From the NCBI GenBank assembly GCA_963693365.1, contig CAVNZM010000013.1:7192001-7256000 (forward strand): a stretch of DNA of 64,000 bases, read 5' to 3'. The notes beneath the pieces are model-generated. The model was not told where the DNA came from. It worked only from the letters and a program-made list of their open reading frames with translations, and ran no database searches. Of this stretch, positions 23,847 to 34,206 are shown piece by piece. Position numbers and translations under genes: made by a program. The number at the start of each line of letters is the position of its first letter. The stretch's first letter is position 1. The DNA is from Amoebidium appalachense (taxonomy: Eukaryota; Ichthyosporea).

Positions 23847-25439
23847 CTATAGCACTGTTAACACGTGCAAGTGCCACACAAGCTGGGCACTGGGAGAGGG
23901 GGGGGGGGGGAGGGAGAAGGGGGGGGGGGGGGGGGGAAGGGGGTTGCTAAGGAATATGCATTTGATTTTTGTGGAGCGAAGAGAAAAACGTTGGTGCTGT
24001 GGCTTTTTGGCTGAGTTTTTTGCTTCCCTCTATGACATGCAGCGCGGCTTCATGCAAAGGCACTCGGTGAAGGGGTTGAGATTGTGCCCCGGCGGGGCCC
24101 ACATGCTGCAGCAGCCACCGGGGTGGTGCTGGCTGTGCAGCCGGAGCGCTGGGGGGGCATGAAGGTGGGCAAGAAGCATGCAGTGGTGCGGGTGGATCAG
24201 GTGCTGTCGCCGGCCATGCAGGTGCCCTTTGGCCCCGACAAGGGCAAGACCCTGGGAGAGCTGGGCCCGCCGCCCTTTGAGCTGATGGTGCACCTGCAGT
24301 GGCTACGGCCCATTCAGCCCCCACCGGACCCAGGTGCCGAGGTGCCGGTGGTCCCTGACCCAGCCCCTCCCCCTGCCGAGCAGCAGCAACCCCTTGCCGG
24401 CCCACAGGCACCCCCCCAGGACCCCCAGGCAGCCCCGGGGGCCTTGAGGCAGCCCCAGGGGGACCCGAGGCAGCTCCCAGAGAGGGCATGTTGGGCCAGG
24501 CACCGCCTGGGGAGGTGGTGTGGCAGACTGTGCTGAATGACGCCTTCCACTCCATTGCAAACACGGCGGACGGCACGTACAAGTCACACCCCCGCAGGGC
24601 TGAGTACGCACGCGCACTCAGCGAGGCAATATTTGTGTGGAATGAAGAGGATTACGGACATGTGAAGGTGCCCCCCCCCTCCCCCCCCCCCCAAAATAAA
24701 AAATAAAAAATAAAAATAAAAAAAACGGCAACAACAACATGCGTGACTGACGCGCACACACACATACACTCGTTAGCACACACTCACCATTCCACCCACA
24801 ACCATGCACACCTTCGACAAAACTTCTGAGGGAAGAGAGAGAGCCTGAGCCTCAGAGAGAGGGGGGGCAAGGGGGGGGGGGGGGGGGGGGGGGGGGGGGA
24901 GGGGGGAGGAGAGTGGGGGTTATTCATATGCCTAGAGAGAAATAATGTAGGGTTGTGGGGGGAAAGAGCCACATGCATTTTTTACTTGTGTTGGGGGAGA
25001 AGATGGGGGGGGTGGAGGGGAGGGGTCCTACAATAACGGCAGGTATCAAAGTCTACCAAACCCAAATTGCAGTGTGCGTAGTAAATTAATATTGGCATCC
25101 TGCCTCACAGGGGGTGCTGGAGCAGAAGGGCATCGACATTGAAACCGAGCTCAAGGGCGGCGACCTGAGCTACTTCATGGAGCGCATCCGGCGGGTTATT
25201 CCCGACCCATACACGCTGGTCTCGCGGCTGGTGGAGTTCAAAAACACCTACAAGGATGTGCCGCCCGGACCGGATGGCAAGCCTCTGTTCAAGAAGGATG
25301 GCTTTGAAAGACTCGAGGCAACATCCCCCCCCCCCCCCCCCCTCCCCCTGCAGGCGCCCAACAACTCCACCACCACAGAAAAGATTCTTCGCTTATTTGT
25401 CATCCTTGGTTCATCTGCACACACACGCACACCCTAGCC

Positions 25440-25474
<35 letters not shown>

Positions 25475-25489
25475 ACATACACACACACA

Positions 25490-25545
<56 letters not shown>

Positions 25546-25617
25546 CCCGCACGGCCCTTGCTGCCTAGCCAGTTGTTTTTTGCCTTTCCCTGCTCGTTTT
25601 TTTCCTTAGCAACCCCA

Positions 25618-25664
<47 letters not shown>

Positions 25665-27330
25665 ACACATACACACACACTACCACCACCACCACCCACC
25701 CATCTCTCTGATGTTTGCTTGTGCCCCCACAGTCGCTGCTCGAACACGCCCAAAATGGCTGTCTGTCGGACCCCCCCGGCCTGCCCCTCTACTACGAGAC
25801 CACTGCCGACGCAGATGGGCTCATGCGCTACCGCTGCATCCGGGGCACCAACGAGGTGGAGGGGGCAGTGCACAACCCCCTGGCCACCCACTTTGGGGCC
25901 ACACGCATGTCGCTGCGCCTGCTGGACGCCACCATGTCCAATAGGCGCCACCGCCACAACCTGCGTGCACACTACCGCAACCGCCTGGGCCAGGCATCGG
26001 GGCCCCCCACTACAGCCCCTGGATTGTTGACGACATGGAGGCACTGGCGCTGATGCTGTACGGCCATCACCTCGACCCCCAGTGGGTACCCGTAGGCTGC
26101 TACAAGCTACCGGAGGAGTACTTCAACTTTGCCCCGCTCTCCTGTGTGGCCAATGCCCCGGCGCAGGAGCCAGTTGCGGTGCCCGCACCCCCACCTCCGT
26201 CTGATAACATCGAGCCTGCAGCCAATGGCGTGATGGGCGGGCCAGAGGACTGTGAGGTCGAGGAGGGTGACGGTGCTGCCATGGGGGGGGGCAACCAGGT
26301 GGCGCGTGGTGCACCACAGCCGGACCCTGCACTGAGGGGCGACTACAAGTTCCTGGCGCAGAAGCAACATGTGGCCATCCCCTTCCTTCCGGTGCTTACC
26401 CCTCAGGAGCGCAAGCTATTCAGCACGCTGCTCCTGGGCACCTACAAGGCACATGCAAAGCCCAACGGCCAGCTGTTCGAGGCTTTGGCCCAAGACTTCA
26501 ACAAGGCTGCCTCTGTGGCTGGGGGAATCTACATGAAGGATGCGGCCTACATCAAGAAGCATTTCGACAAGTGGAAGACCTGGCAGACGGCACATGCACA
26601 GCGCTCCACACACGAGGGCCTGGCAGATCACCGCAAGCGTATGCGCGAGGAGAGGGCAGACGCTGTGCCAGCAACCATACGGCCTGCCCCCTTGCCACCC
26701 CTCCCTGTTCCAGACGGTGTCGATGCAGGGGCGCAGCGTGAGCGGCCCTTGCCCATGCTAGTGGGCAAAAAGCATCGCAACATTGGCCCTGAGGGGCCCC
26801 TGCAGATGGATTTGCCGGTGCCCCCTCCTATGCAGCCACCCCAGAGAGCCCCCAAGACCTGCAAGACGTGTGGCCGCCAGGGCAAGGGCTGCCTCGGCTC
26901 CAATCGGGCCAAGAGCTGCCCACGTTGGGTTGCAGCCAATCAGGATGCCATGCCACCAGCACCCGCGCTTGACATGCAGCAGGGCCATGTGCCGCACATG
27001 CCCCCTGCACCCCATCCAGGCCCGCACCACCCACATGGCTGGCCCCCACCGTGGGGCATCATGCCGCCTCAGCCCGGCCCTGCCTTCCCCATGCCTGGGC
27101 TACTGCCGCAGCACGGTCCCCATCCTTACTTGGGCCATGTGGGCCAGCCCTCGGCTGGTGGGCAGTTCCCACCCCCTTCTCGTGCATCTGCTGTGCTGGG
27201 CCTGGCGTTGCCACCTGCTGGAGAGACGCAGCTGCAATGGCACGATCGAAAGCAAAGTAATCGTGGCCGCAAGTCTGCAGGCAGCCAATCAGGATCTCAG
27301 AGTAGTCAGAGTAGCCAAACTAGTGTCTAA
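19395..27330 (+). CDS. Transposase-like protein with DEDDy 3'-5' exonuclease (DUF6729-type architecture), six exons
   Basis: Proposed exons: 19395-20629 (or to 20655), 21579-21781 (or from 21593), 22771-23601, 24043-24667, 25111-25317, 25733-27330. The start may be the Met at 19395 or the better one at 19479. The product (over 1,200 aa) has a basic AT-hook-like N-terminus, a Cys/His module, an RNase H-like core with two visible Asp motifs, a complete DEDDy exonuclease, and a C-terminal part with LSDPPGLPLYYE and YRCIRGTNEVEG. I know this layout from large transposon-related proteins of basidiomycetes annotated with DUF6729 and a 3'-5' exonuclease domain. Phases agree at every junction, but the frame slips by -1 twice (between 24360 and 24490, and near 26010), both at C runs. 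It could be a live element, a domesticated gene or a decaying copy. No terminal repeats or target-site duplication were identified. Confidence 0.75.
19479..20629 (+). other. N-terminal exon: AT-hook-like segment and Cys/His module
   Basis: The exon opens with GCPKGTTQRPGHKTGG and AGRKKK, a basic AT-hook-like DNA-contact segment, then an acidic stretch rich in Glu/Asp (about 19830-19900). The Cys/His module follows: VPCPFDDH, several His-Pro pairs, VIDFDSCYYIITARYFC and DTCKKNF (CxxC at about 20240). Then come LPLFMRDQFPAYLSHRSGLD and a helical segment. The last segment resembles the DUF6729 motif 'FPA.LTHRSGLD'. The exon most likely ends at AG/GCAAGT (20629), a consensus GC donor. A GT donor at 20656 also keeps phase. 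Confidence 0.7.
20881..21214 (+). repeat. Poly(G) and (GGT)n block in the first transposase-like intron
   Basis: G runs at 20881-20917, about 21000-21031 and about 21182-21214, with a (GGT)n stretch at 20950-20999. Here the sense strand is G-rich, unlike the C-rich introns further 3' in the same gene. Confidence 0.85.
21835..21944 (+). repeat. Poly(C) / (CA)n block
   Basis: C runs interrupted by short CA blocks and single T lie within 60 to 160 bases downstream of the donor at 21782. Confidence 0.85.
22139..22200 (+). repeat. Uninterrupted poly(G) of about 62 bases
   Basis: The longest pure G run in the window, inside an intron of the transposase-like gene. The true length is uncertain, because homopolymers of this size are hard to sequence. 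Confidence 0.9.
22375..22685 (+). repeat. Imperfect minisatellite, G-rich unit of about 55-65 bp
   Basis: About five tandem copies of a unit built on CACATGGGTTTGGGGGGA followed by a G/A-rich run and AAAGGATTGTG or AAAGTATGTG. Copies differ in G-run length. It lies just before exon 22771 of the transposase-like gene. Confidence 0.8.
23698..23936 (+). repeat. Poly(G) runs with (GGT)n
   Basis: G runs at 23698-23720, 23815-23846 and 23909-23936 with a short TGG repeat, all inside the intron 23602-24042. Confidence 0.85.
24043..27330 (+). other. C-terminal exons with two apparent frameshifts
   Basis: Exon 24043-24667 begins ARLHAKALGEGVEIV in the correct phase, then moves through a Pro-rich linker. 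The frame drops by one base somewhere between a stop in the second frame (24356-24358) and 24488; the C7 run at 24412-24418 is the likeliest point. Exon 25111-25317 ends at a non-GT donor (GAG/GCAACA). Exon 25733 onward carries GCLSDPPGLPLYYE, GLMRYRCIRGTNEVEG and ATHFGATRMSLRLLD. Near 26010, at a C6 run, the frame drops again by one base to continue as HYSPWIVDDMEALALML. The tail holds a Cys cluster (CKTCGRQGKGCLG, about 26860-26900) in a Pro/His/Met-rich region, ending at 27330. Confidence 0.65.
25441..25680 (+). repeat. Poly(C), (GA)n and (CA)n block
   Basis: C run (about 25440-25472), CA dinucleotides, about 23 GA units (25494-25541), another C run (25620-25650) and a CA block, all inside the intron 25318-25732. 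Confidence 0.85.
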
Positions 27331-27756
27331 TATTGGAATGTACACCAATGTAACGGATCTCATATGTGTTGTAGTGCTTCAAGTTATACCTGTTCTTCGT
27401 ACAGTCATGTTAGGGGGGGGGGGGGAGGGGGGGGGGGGGGGGGGGGGGGGGGCTAGCTTTCATTCCGAAGTTTACTGTAAAGAATTAAAATTTAGAATCT
27501 GAGTAATAGTACAGAGCCTTTGCACTTTTCTCTGTTTGTTAGGAATTCTTTGTGATCGAGAGTATGGTGTGTTAGACTATTGGTGTTAATGTGTCCTGGA
27601 AGGTGTATAATGTCTGCTGGCCGTAGTCAGTATCTATTTTTAGGTATATAGTATATTTTTAAATGTTGGCCGCTGGCCAATAAATAGCAAATAATAAACA
27701 CACGATAAAGTCAACAGCGTGCCAAAAAACTAATCCCCAGCGAGCGCACCCAGTGA

Positions 27757-28015
<259 letters not shown>

Positions 28016-29100
28016 TGTGGTGTGTGCGCGGCTTGTACATATGTACGTGTTCATGTGCACCTGTGTCGGACCTACGAAGTACATGAAAGTAAATTTTGAC
28101 AGCATCGATCTGCCGGTGTGTATGTGTATGTGTGCCAGTGCAGCAGGTGTGCCTTGTAACTGATAGCTTCGCATTTTACGTGTGTGTATATATAGTAGTA
28201 CGCATAGACACTTGCTGATCATTCGGATCGACATTAATATTTAATCTGTCGGTCCTCGGTTTTTTGAGTGAATGATGATCAAGTGTAAGAGCATTCACTT
28301 GGCAAGTATTAATGTTGCAGAGGCTAGCTGCAGCTGCAAGCGTCGGATGCACACTGACAATTGTCTTTTCAGCGAGTCTAACCTGCAGGCAGCAGCTGCA
28401 CACATATAGGGTTGTTATCTTGCGGCACATGCACGGTGATCATTTCAGAGTAATAGAGTTCAGAGCAATGAAAATAATGAAAATAACTAAACTTTGTGAC
28501 TACTTTAAAGTTGCTGAGATCATACGTGGTGCAAGCTGCACTATGAACACATGTATAGTGCTAGTAATTAATACATTTTTGTTGCCTTCTGCAGGGTTAT
28601 CGTAGCTACGTCACGGCCTGCACTCAGGGGGGGGGGGAGGGGGGGGAGAGGGGGATGATTCGAAGGGGGTATAAATAAGAACATGCACCTAAAGGTCTTT
28701 CCCGTGGATCCTCCCCCCCTCCCCCCCCCCCACCTCTCCCCCTCCCCCGGGGCCCCATACTATGATATCTAGGCCCAATATTATATGCCCCTTCCCCCCC
28801 CCCCCCCCCCCCCCTCCTCTCCGGATCCCCGGACCCCACTTCCCCTACCCGGAGGCTCAAGAGCTCCCCCCTCCTCCCCTCTCCCCCCCCTCCCCCCCCC
28901 CCCAAGGCTTACGGGGGCCCTTCTTCATCGAGGGGGAGGGGGTGGGGGTGGGGGGGGGTGGGGGGGTGGGGGTGGGGGGGAGGGAAGTGGAAGGCGGGGG
29001 TGGATGCATGTCAGCCTAGGTGAATTCAATTGTTTAACTCCAGTGTGCAGGACTGGTCTGAAGGCTTAAGAAAACAACGAGGAAATGGGGTCCAGTGGAG

Positions 29101-29217
29101 GTGGTGGTGGTGTTCTGTGTGTGTGTGTACACGTGCACGTATGTGTGTGGTTTTTTTAAGGGGTGAGTGGTGGTGGTGGTGGTGGTGGTGGTCACCGTGG
29201 TGGTGGTGTGTGTGTCT

Positions 29218-29288
<71 letters not shown>
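29101..29288 (+). repeat. (GGT)n, (GT)n and poly(G) compound repeat
   Basis: GGT repeats near 29101-29112 and 29167-29210, (GT)n at about 29216-29248, then about 40 G (29249-29288). Confidence 0.88.
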
Positions 29289-29289
<1 letters not shown>

Positions 29290-30130
29290 TAGAAAGAAAA
29301 ACTGCTCGTGGGTCACTGTTTTTCGTCACTGTATTTGTAACGGGCCGCTCATATTTATATAACTACTTTAATTTAAGTACACGTGTTCATTATCATATAC
29401 GATGGCCAAATATAGAAATTTTGGCGTCGAAGTTCTTGGAGCTAAAAAAACGTTTAAAAGGGGGAAATAATAGCTTGGCCCCAAATTTACCTTGCCGTTT
29501 TTAGCGAATGTATTTTTTATTCATGAGTTCTAGTGATTCAGTGAGTGCACGTGCCTGCCTCAGGCTGATCATGACAACTGCAACACACCATTCCTACATG
29601 GATATCAACCAAAAGAAAATAGTATATACTGTGGTGGTCTCCTAAACCTTGTGCGGCATGCGCATACATGATATTACAGTGACGCATGTGCATATTATTG
29701 TTCTGTACACCGGAGTGTGCCGGTGCACGTGGCTGTTTTGTGCACATGTTACAATAGCAGCACGATCTCCCTAAACTCCATGTTTACACATCCCTCACCC
29801 TGGCTCTGCCTTGTCGGTGCTCCAAAACACACATACAAATCCCCCTAGACTCAGTGCCTGCACATGGTCGCATTCACGTGCAGGTCACGTGACACATGCG
29901 ATGCCATACTGCCGTCTACAGCAACAACCACGGCAGCATGTATACCGGCCCAGCACGAAATATACTTATCGGCAGCCCACTGAACTCGCCCATTTTCTCT
30001 TTTTCATGTATGTCCCTCCTTTTTTGTAAAATCACCCTTTTTGGCCTCCCGGTAGTGGATTTTGCAGGATTTGACTTCTTTGAGGTCCAAAAACCTCAAA
30101 TTTTCCCCGGCGGGGCCGGGGAGGGAGAAT

Positions 30131-30643
30131 TCAAAAATTGCCCGCTCCTGATATGGTACCCGGGCCAAGCAGCAAACGCTCGGCACCAATTTGCAAAAAG
30201 GTGGCAGTGGGATCAAATTTGTACTTCATCGTTACGCTTCGCATGTCGCCAGCAAAAAAATCCAACACCGATGGTGTATCAGTCTCAACCCAGGGCAAAC
30301 CGTAAAACAGAAACTCGTCACGCAGCCGATCTTTTGTGCTTTCGTCGGCCGGGAACAGGGGGCGGCCACCGGGTGTGCGCAGGTAGTCGAGCCCATAGTC
30401 GAACAGGAGGGGCGAGCGGTCGACAAACACCGTGCCGTCAGGGCGGGTCTGGATGGTTTGGCGGCCGCTGAACCAGGCGGCCAGCATAGACCCGGGCACG
30501 GCACACAGCGTGCGGCGGGTGGTGTGGAAGTGGCGGCCGCCCACATCCAGCACTATGACGTCACTGGCCTGCACCCGTAGTAATAGGGGGTGTTTATCCA
30601 GCCCGGTAAGGGCTGCGCATCCATAGTGAGTCCGTGCCATCAT
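30131..30643 (-). CDS. BTB/POZ T1-type (KCTD-like) protein
   Basis: A single minus-strand frame of 170 codons starts MMARTHYG at 30643 and stops after GAGNF at 30131. Residues about 28-115 follow the potassium-channel tetramerisation (T1/KCTD) domain: VIVLDVGGRHFHTTRRTL, SMLAAWFSGR, DGTVFVDRSPLLFDYGLDYL, then R...LRDEFLFYGLP. KCTD proteins usually oligomerise through this domain and many act as cullin-3 adaptors. The tail after about 120 matches nothing I know. There is no intron, unlike the large neighbours. Its 5' end and upstream DNA recur 370 bp away in a damaged copy (30899-31206). Confidence 0.82.
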   Translation of the reverse strand: MMARTHYGCAALTGLDKHPLLLRVQASDVIVLDVGGRHFHTTRRTLCAVPGSMLAAWFSGRQTIQTRPDGTVFVDRSPLLFDYGLDYLRTPGGRPLFPADESTKDRLRDEFLFYGLPWVETDTPSVLDFFAGDMRSVTMKYKFDPTATFLQIGAERLLLGPGTISGAGNF

Positions 30644-30747
30644 GATCCCGCCAGAATGTGTGATTTGCGCAAAAATGGCTCAGTGACGCAGGGCTTATGG
30701 TAATCTGGCCATTTGGCGGGTCACGGAAGTCAGCCGCTTCCTGCACA

Positions 30748-30788
30748 AGGCCTCCTACAATGACAGAGTAGGACTCTGTAGGAGGCCT
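30748..30788. repeat. 41-bp interrupted palindrome, copy 1
   Basis: The arm AGGCCTCCTAC returns as GTAGGAGGCCT, and an inner pair AGAGT/ACTCT surrounds an AGG loop; six unpaired bases lie on the left side. It lies about 105 bases upstream of the BTB start codon. Confidence 0.8.
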
Positions 30789-30898
30789 GTCCGCACCCGT
30801 GCACTTCCCTGCCCAGTTCCCCAGCGGCCTCCCCCCCGCCCCCCCCCCCGGGGCGAGGAGGGGGGCGGGGGGCGCAGGGAGGCCACGGGCGGCGGGGG

Positions 30899-31206
30899 AG
30901 TGCGGCCGCCCACTCCAGCACTATGACGTCACTGGCCTGCACCCGTAGTAATAGGGGGTGATCCAGCCGTAAGGGCGCGCATCCATAGTGAGTCCGTGCC
31001 ATCATGATCCCGCCGAATGTGTGATTTGCGCAAAAATGGCTCAGTGACGCAGGGCTATGGTAATCTGGCCTATTTGGCGGGTCACGGAAGTCAGCCTGCT
31101 TCCTGCACAAGGCCTCCTACAATGACAGAGTAGGACTCTGTAGGAGGCCTTGTTCCTGCACCCGTGCACTTCCCTGCCCAGTTCCCCTAGCGGCCTCCTC
31201 CCCCCG
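30899..31206 (-). pseudogene. Partial, damaged second copy of the BTB gene 5' end
   Basis: This block repeats 30531-30836 (start codon region, first about 30 codons and upstream DNA) with many single-base and short deletions. It again begins MMARTHYGCA, but LTGLDKHPLLL becomes LRLDHPLLL through missing bases. After VIVL the domain frame is lost into a G/C-rich run. It is either a decayed tandem duplication or an unresolved low-quality second haplotype in the assembly. Confidence 0.7.
31110..31150. repeat. 41-bp interrupted palindrome, copy 2
   Basis: Base-for-base repeat of the palindrome at 30748-30788, within the second copy of the duplicated block. The palindrome is intact although its surroundings have many deletions. 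Confidence 0.8.
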
Positions 31207-31944
31207 CCCCCTCCCCCTCCCCCCCCTCCCCCCCCCCCCCCTGCCCCGTCTCGTCCTTCCCACCGTTCGCCCTCTACCATACTACATATGCCAACCCCCC
31301 TCAAGCAACCCCCCCCCCCCCCCCCCCCCTTCCCCCCTCCCTCCCGGGCCCCCAAACACTACTAGTACTGTTGCTACAAAAATGACATGTATGAAATAGT
31401 GGGTTCGATGATACATGGTTAAAAAAGGGGTAGAGCTTGCTGCCGCCTAAACCTTTGGGCTTTATATTTCATGCAGCCTTCAAGACATGCCCCTCCGCCC
31501 ATAGTATGTTCTACTTGCGTTTTTGCCCATGTACATATTAATATCCTCGTTTGATATTTGCTTACCTCTTGTTGCTGCTTGGTTCAATTGTTTTGGAGAG
31601 ACCTATGCTCGTTTTCTCGAAGATAGAGTTACTTCGCTCCTATATAACAACTGCCCGAGCCCTTATAATATTAAAGCTGCCTATGTATATATATATATGA
31701 TATGGTCCTATCAATAGCTGCTATCATGGTACAAGGTATCAAACTTTGCACATCCCACCTTGCACCCTATTCCAATAAGCACATCAGCCGCATAAAGAAT
31801 GTTCGTTGTTGTGTATCTTTGCCAAAGTGGATGGTATGATACTTATTGATACATTATGGTGGAGATCCAAATAACTATAGGGTGGTACCGTTTGCATGCC
31901 ACGTGACACAACCACAAACACACACGCACCCGCGCCCGCGCGCG

Positions 31945-32036
<92 letters not shown>

Positions 32037-32685
32037 CGCACACACACGCGCGCACACACACACACGCACACACACACGCACACACACACACGTACACACA
32101 CGAAACAAGGCAATTGCCAAAGGAAGCAAGCAGGCAAGTTGATGTATACGTATGTATGCAACATGATGATGACACTGTGGCCATTCGGTCAATCAAATAT
32201 AATACTAACAGACAACTCAGTTTTGCACTTGTCGTCTTCAAGCTTTTTTGTCTTTAACTTGTGAAAACTTGGCATGGCCACACACAAGGAAGCACACAAT
32301 TTATTCACCGTTTATTATTCAGCGGGTTATATATATGAAGGTGCCACCATCGATCGACCTGTACTGTACTGCAAACAGCTTGCTACAGCACAGTGCCAAA
32401 CGTTAGAGTGTAAACTTGTACTCTTGGCTGCAGGAAAACGATTTGGTGTAGACATATGTACAGGCTAACACAAATCTATAATTCCCACATCGGTTACGGC
32501 CTATGCACTTTCCCCAACATTCTGCACGCCAACTCCGCATTCACAGCTACTTTACATGTGCACAAATTGTACTGACGACAGTTTAGATGATGATCTGACA
32601 GAGTTTTACTTTGAGACCACCCATCATTTAATATATATGGGCATCACCCGGGTAGCCTTGCAGACTACACGAGTCCCATGGGCAC
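31207..32685. other. Intergenic region with a long (CA)n array
   Basis: No gene is supported. C runs lie at 31201-31240 and 31308-31330. Ordinary AT-richer sequence fills 31370-31900, and a (CA)n array covers 31930-32100. TTTATT at 32300-32305 and nearby is a possible minus-strand poly(A) signal (AATAAA) for the Cys-rich gene, some 380 bases beyond its stop. Confidence 0.5.
31930..32100 (+). repeat. (CA)n microsatellite
   Basis: About 45 consecutive CA units (31949-32033) with flanking GC-containing variants. The long (His-Thr)n and (Cys-Val)n frames here are artefacts. Confidence 0.92.
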
Positions 32686-33159
32686 CTACATGCACATCTT
32701 CTCGACCTGGTTGTACTTCAGCCCAGTCTCACACTGGCAGTCGGTGGGGAGGATGGGGCGCACACCCTCCTTCTCGTAGGCACGGATGGTCCAGCAGGGG
32801 AAACGATAGTCGGGGTCATTCAGGTCAGGCTTCTCGGTGCCATCAAGGGGAATGCAGTTGGTGGGGTTGTTCACATCGTCAAACTTAAAGCCATAGTTGC
32901 ACTTGCAGTCCTCGAGCTTGGTGGGGTAGGTGGCCGTCTCGTAGGCGTTAAAATCGGCGCAGGGGAAGCGGGGGGCCTGCTGGCACATCCAGTCGTCGTT
33001 CACCTCAACCCAGTTGAGGCCCCAGTTGCAGGTGCATGACTTGCGGGGGTCCGTGGAGACAACCCCATTCTCCCAAGCGTTCCGCTCCCAGCACTGCTTC
33101 GTGGCGGGGGCAGCGGCGGCCACGGAAAGAACGGCAACGAGAGGAGCAAACAGCTTCAT
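32686..33159 (-). CDS. Secreted Cys-rich protein with three 4-Cys repeats
   Basis: An intronless minus-strand gene of 157 codons. Residues 1-17 (MKLFAPLVAVLSVAAAA) are a clear signal peptide with cleavage likely near Ala17. The mature chain has 12 Cys in three repeats: Cys 23/42/44/59, 67/85/87/102 and 122/141/143/156. Spacing is C-x17-18-C-x-C-x12-14-C. Each repeat has A-[WY]-E five to seven residues after the first Cys and C-x-C-x-x-G-[LF]-x-[YFW] in the middle. I do not recognise this as a named family. Two disulphides per repeat and an extracellular, vacuolar or cell-surface role are inferred. There is no membrane segment or GPI signal. A TATA box lies 72 bases upstream of the ATG. Confidence 0.85.
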   Translation of the reverse strand: MKLFAPLVAVLSVAAAAPATKQCWERNAWENGVVSTDPRKSCTCNWGLNWVEVNDDWMCQQAPRFPCADFNAYETATYPTKLEDCKCNYGFKFDDVNNPTNCIPLDGTEKPDLNDPDYRFPCWTIRAYEKEGVRPILPTDCQCETGLKYNQVEKMCM

Positions 33160-33230
33160 GGTGAGTGAACGTATTGAGTAGAGAAACAGAGCAGGTTGAT
33201 GATTGTGATTGGGGGGCTAAGAGTGCGTGT

Positions 33231-33237
33231 TTTTATA
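33231..33237 (-). promoter_or_regulatory. TATA box of the Cys-rich secreted-protein gene
   Basis: On the minus strand this reads TATAAAA (GGGTATAAAAAC), 72 bases before the start codon at 33159. That leaves a 5' UTR of about 40 bases. Motif, strand and spacing all agree. Confidence 0.65.
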
Positions 33238-34206
33238 CCCTTTGGTGCTTGTCTAGGGGGAGACCGATGCTTCACACACGGAACACCACAGCTTCCACGA
33301 CGTTCTACGTGCTTCAGAAAGGCCACAGTGATGGGGTAACTGAAGCTAGTGTACGTACGTTTTAGATTTTGCGCATTCCGTGATATCTCGACAACTGGCA
33401 TAATGATAAAATTAACCATGTAGCTCATGTAGCATGCATACGCAATTACGCATACCAGTTGTATACCAGTCTGCAGCGCTGGCCGGGAGCATGCTACATA
33501 AATGACGGCCAATGCGACACGGTATAATATTGCCTATATGTCATCTACAGTATATAATATCCAAGCTTTCTCGTGCTTGTTGACAGACACGAGCAGCTGC
33601 AGGGCTCACGTGCTGCGGCAGGCCGTGGCGTAGCTGAGTGACGTACGCACCAGGCTGGCCATGTGCGCATGCAACGACCTGGATGTGGCCTGAGGTGTGA
33701 CCTGATGTGTGCTTGAAATCATTATGCATGACAAGTAATTGTTATTGTGCATTTGACTCCGAGCGTTGTTAAAGGTGAATGCTAGTACAGAAAAGAGTAA
33801 CAAAGATCCGTTATAAAGAGTCACCCCCCTTCGTATCTAAGATGCCATAACCCAGGAAACGTGGGGGCATGCATATGCGGGCAAATTGTACCCTTGAACG
33901 TATGTAGATCATGCCGACCAGAAAAATCTATTGACTCGACTTTGCTAAATTTTCCCGCTCTTTTCCGAAAATAAATATGTGATTGGTAGATCTAAAATAC
34001 CCAACCAGTGCCAACCAGTAAGATTTATAGTGGATCGCCGAGACGACGCCGACCGTGAGACCGACGGCGTGCACAGTGACGGTGCGGGCACTGCCCGGCA
34101 GCCGTGCCCAGCCCTGGTACCGGTCAGTGGTTGCCTTTAAACGAGCTCCAATAAAAGTGCATTATCGTCGTAGTGTTGCTATAAAACTCTAATTACATTG
34201 CATTTA

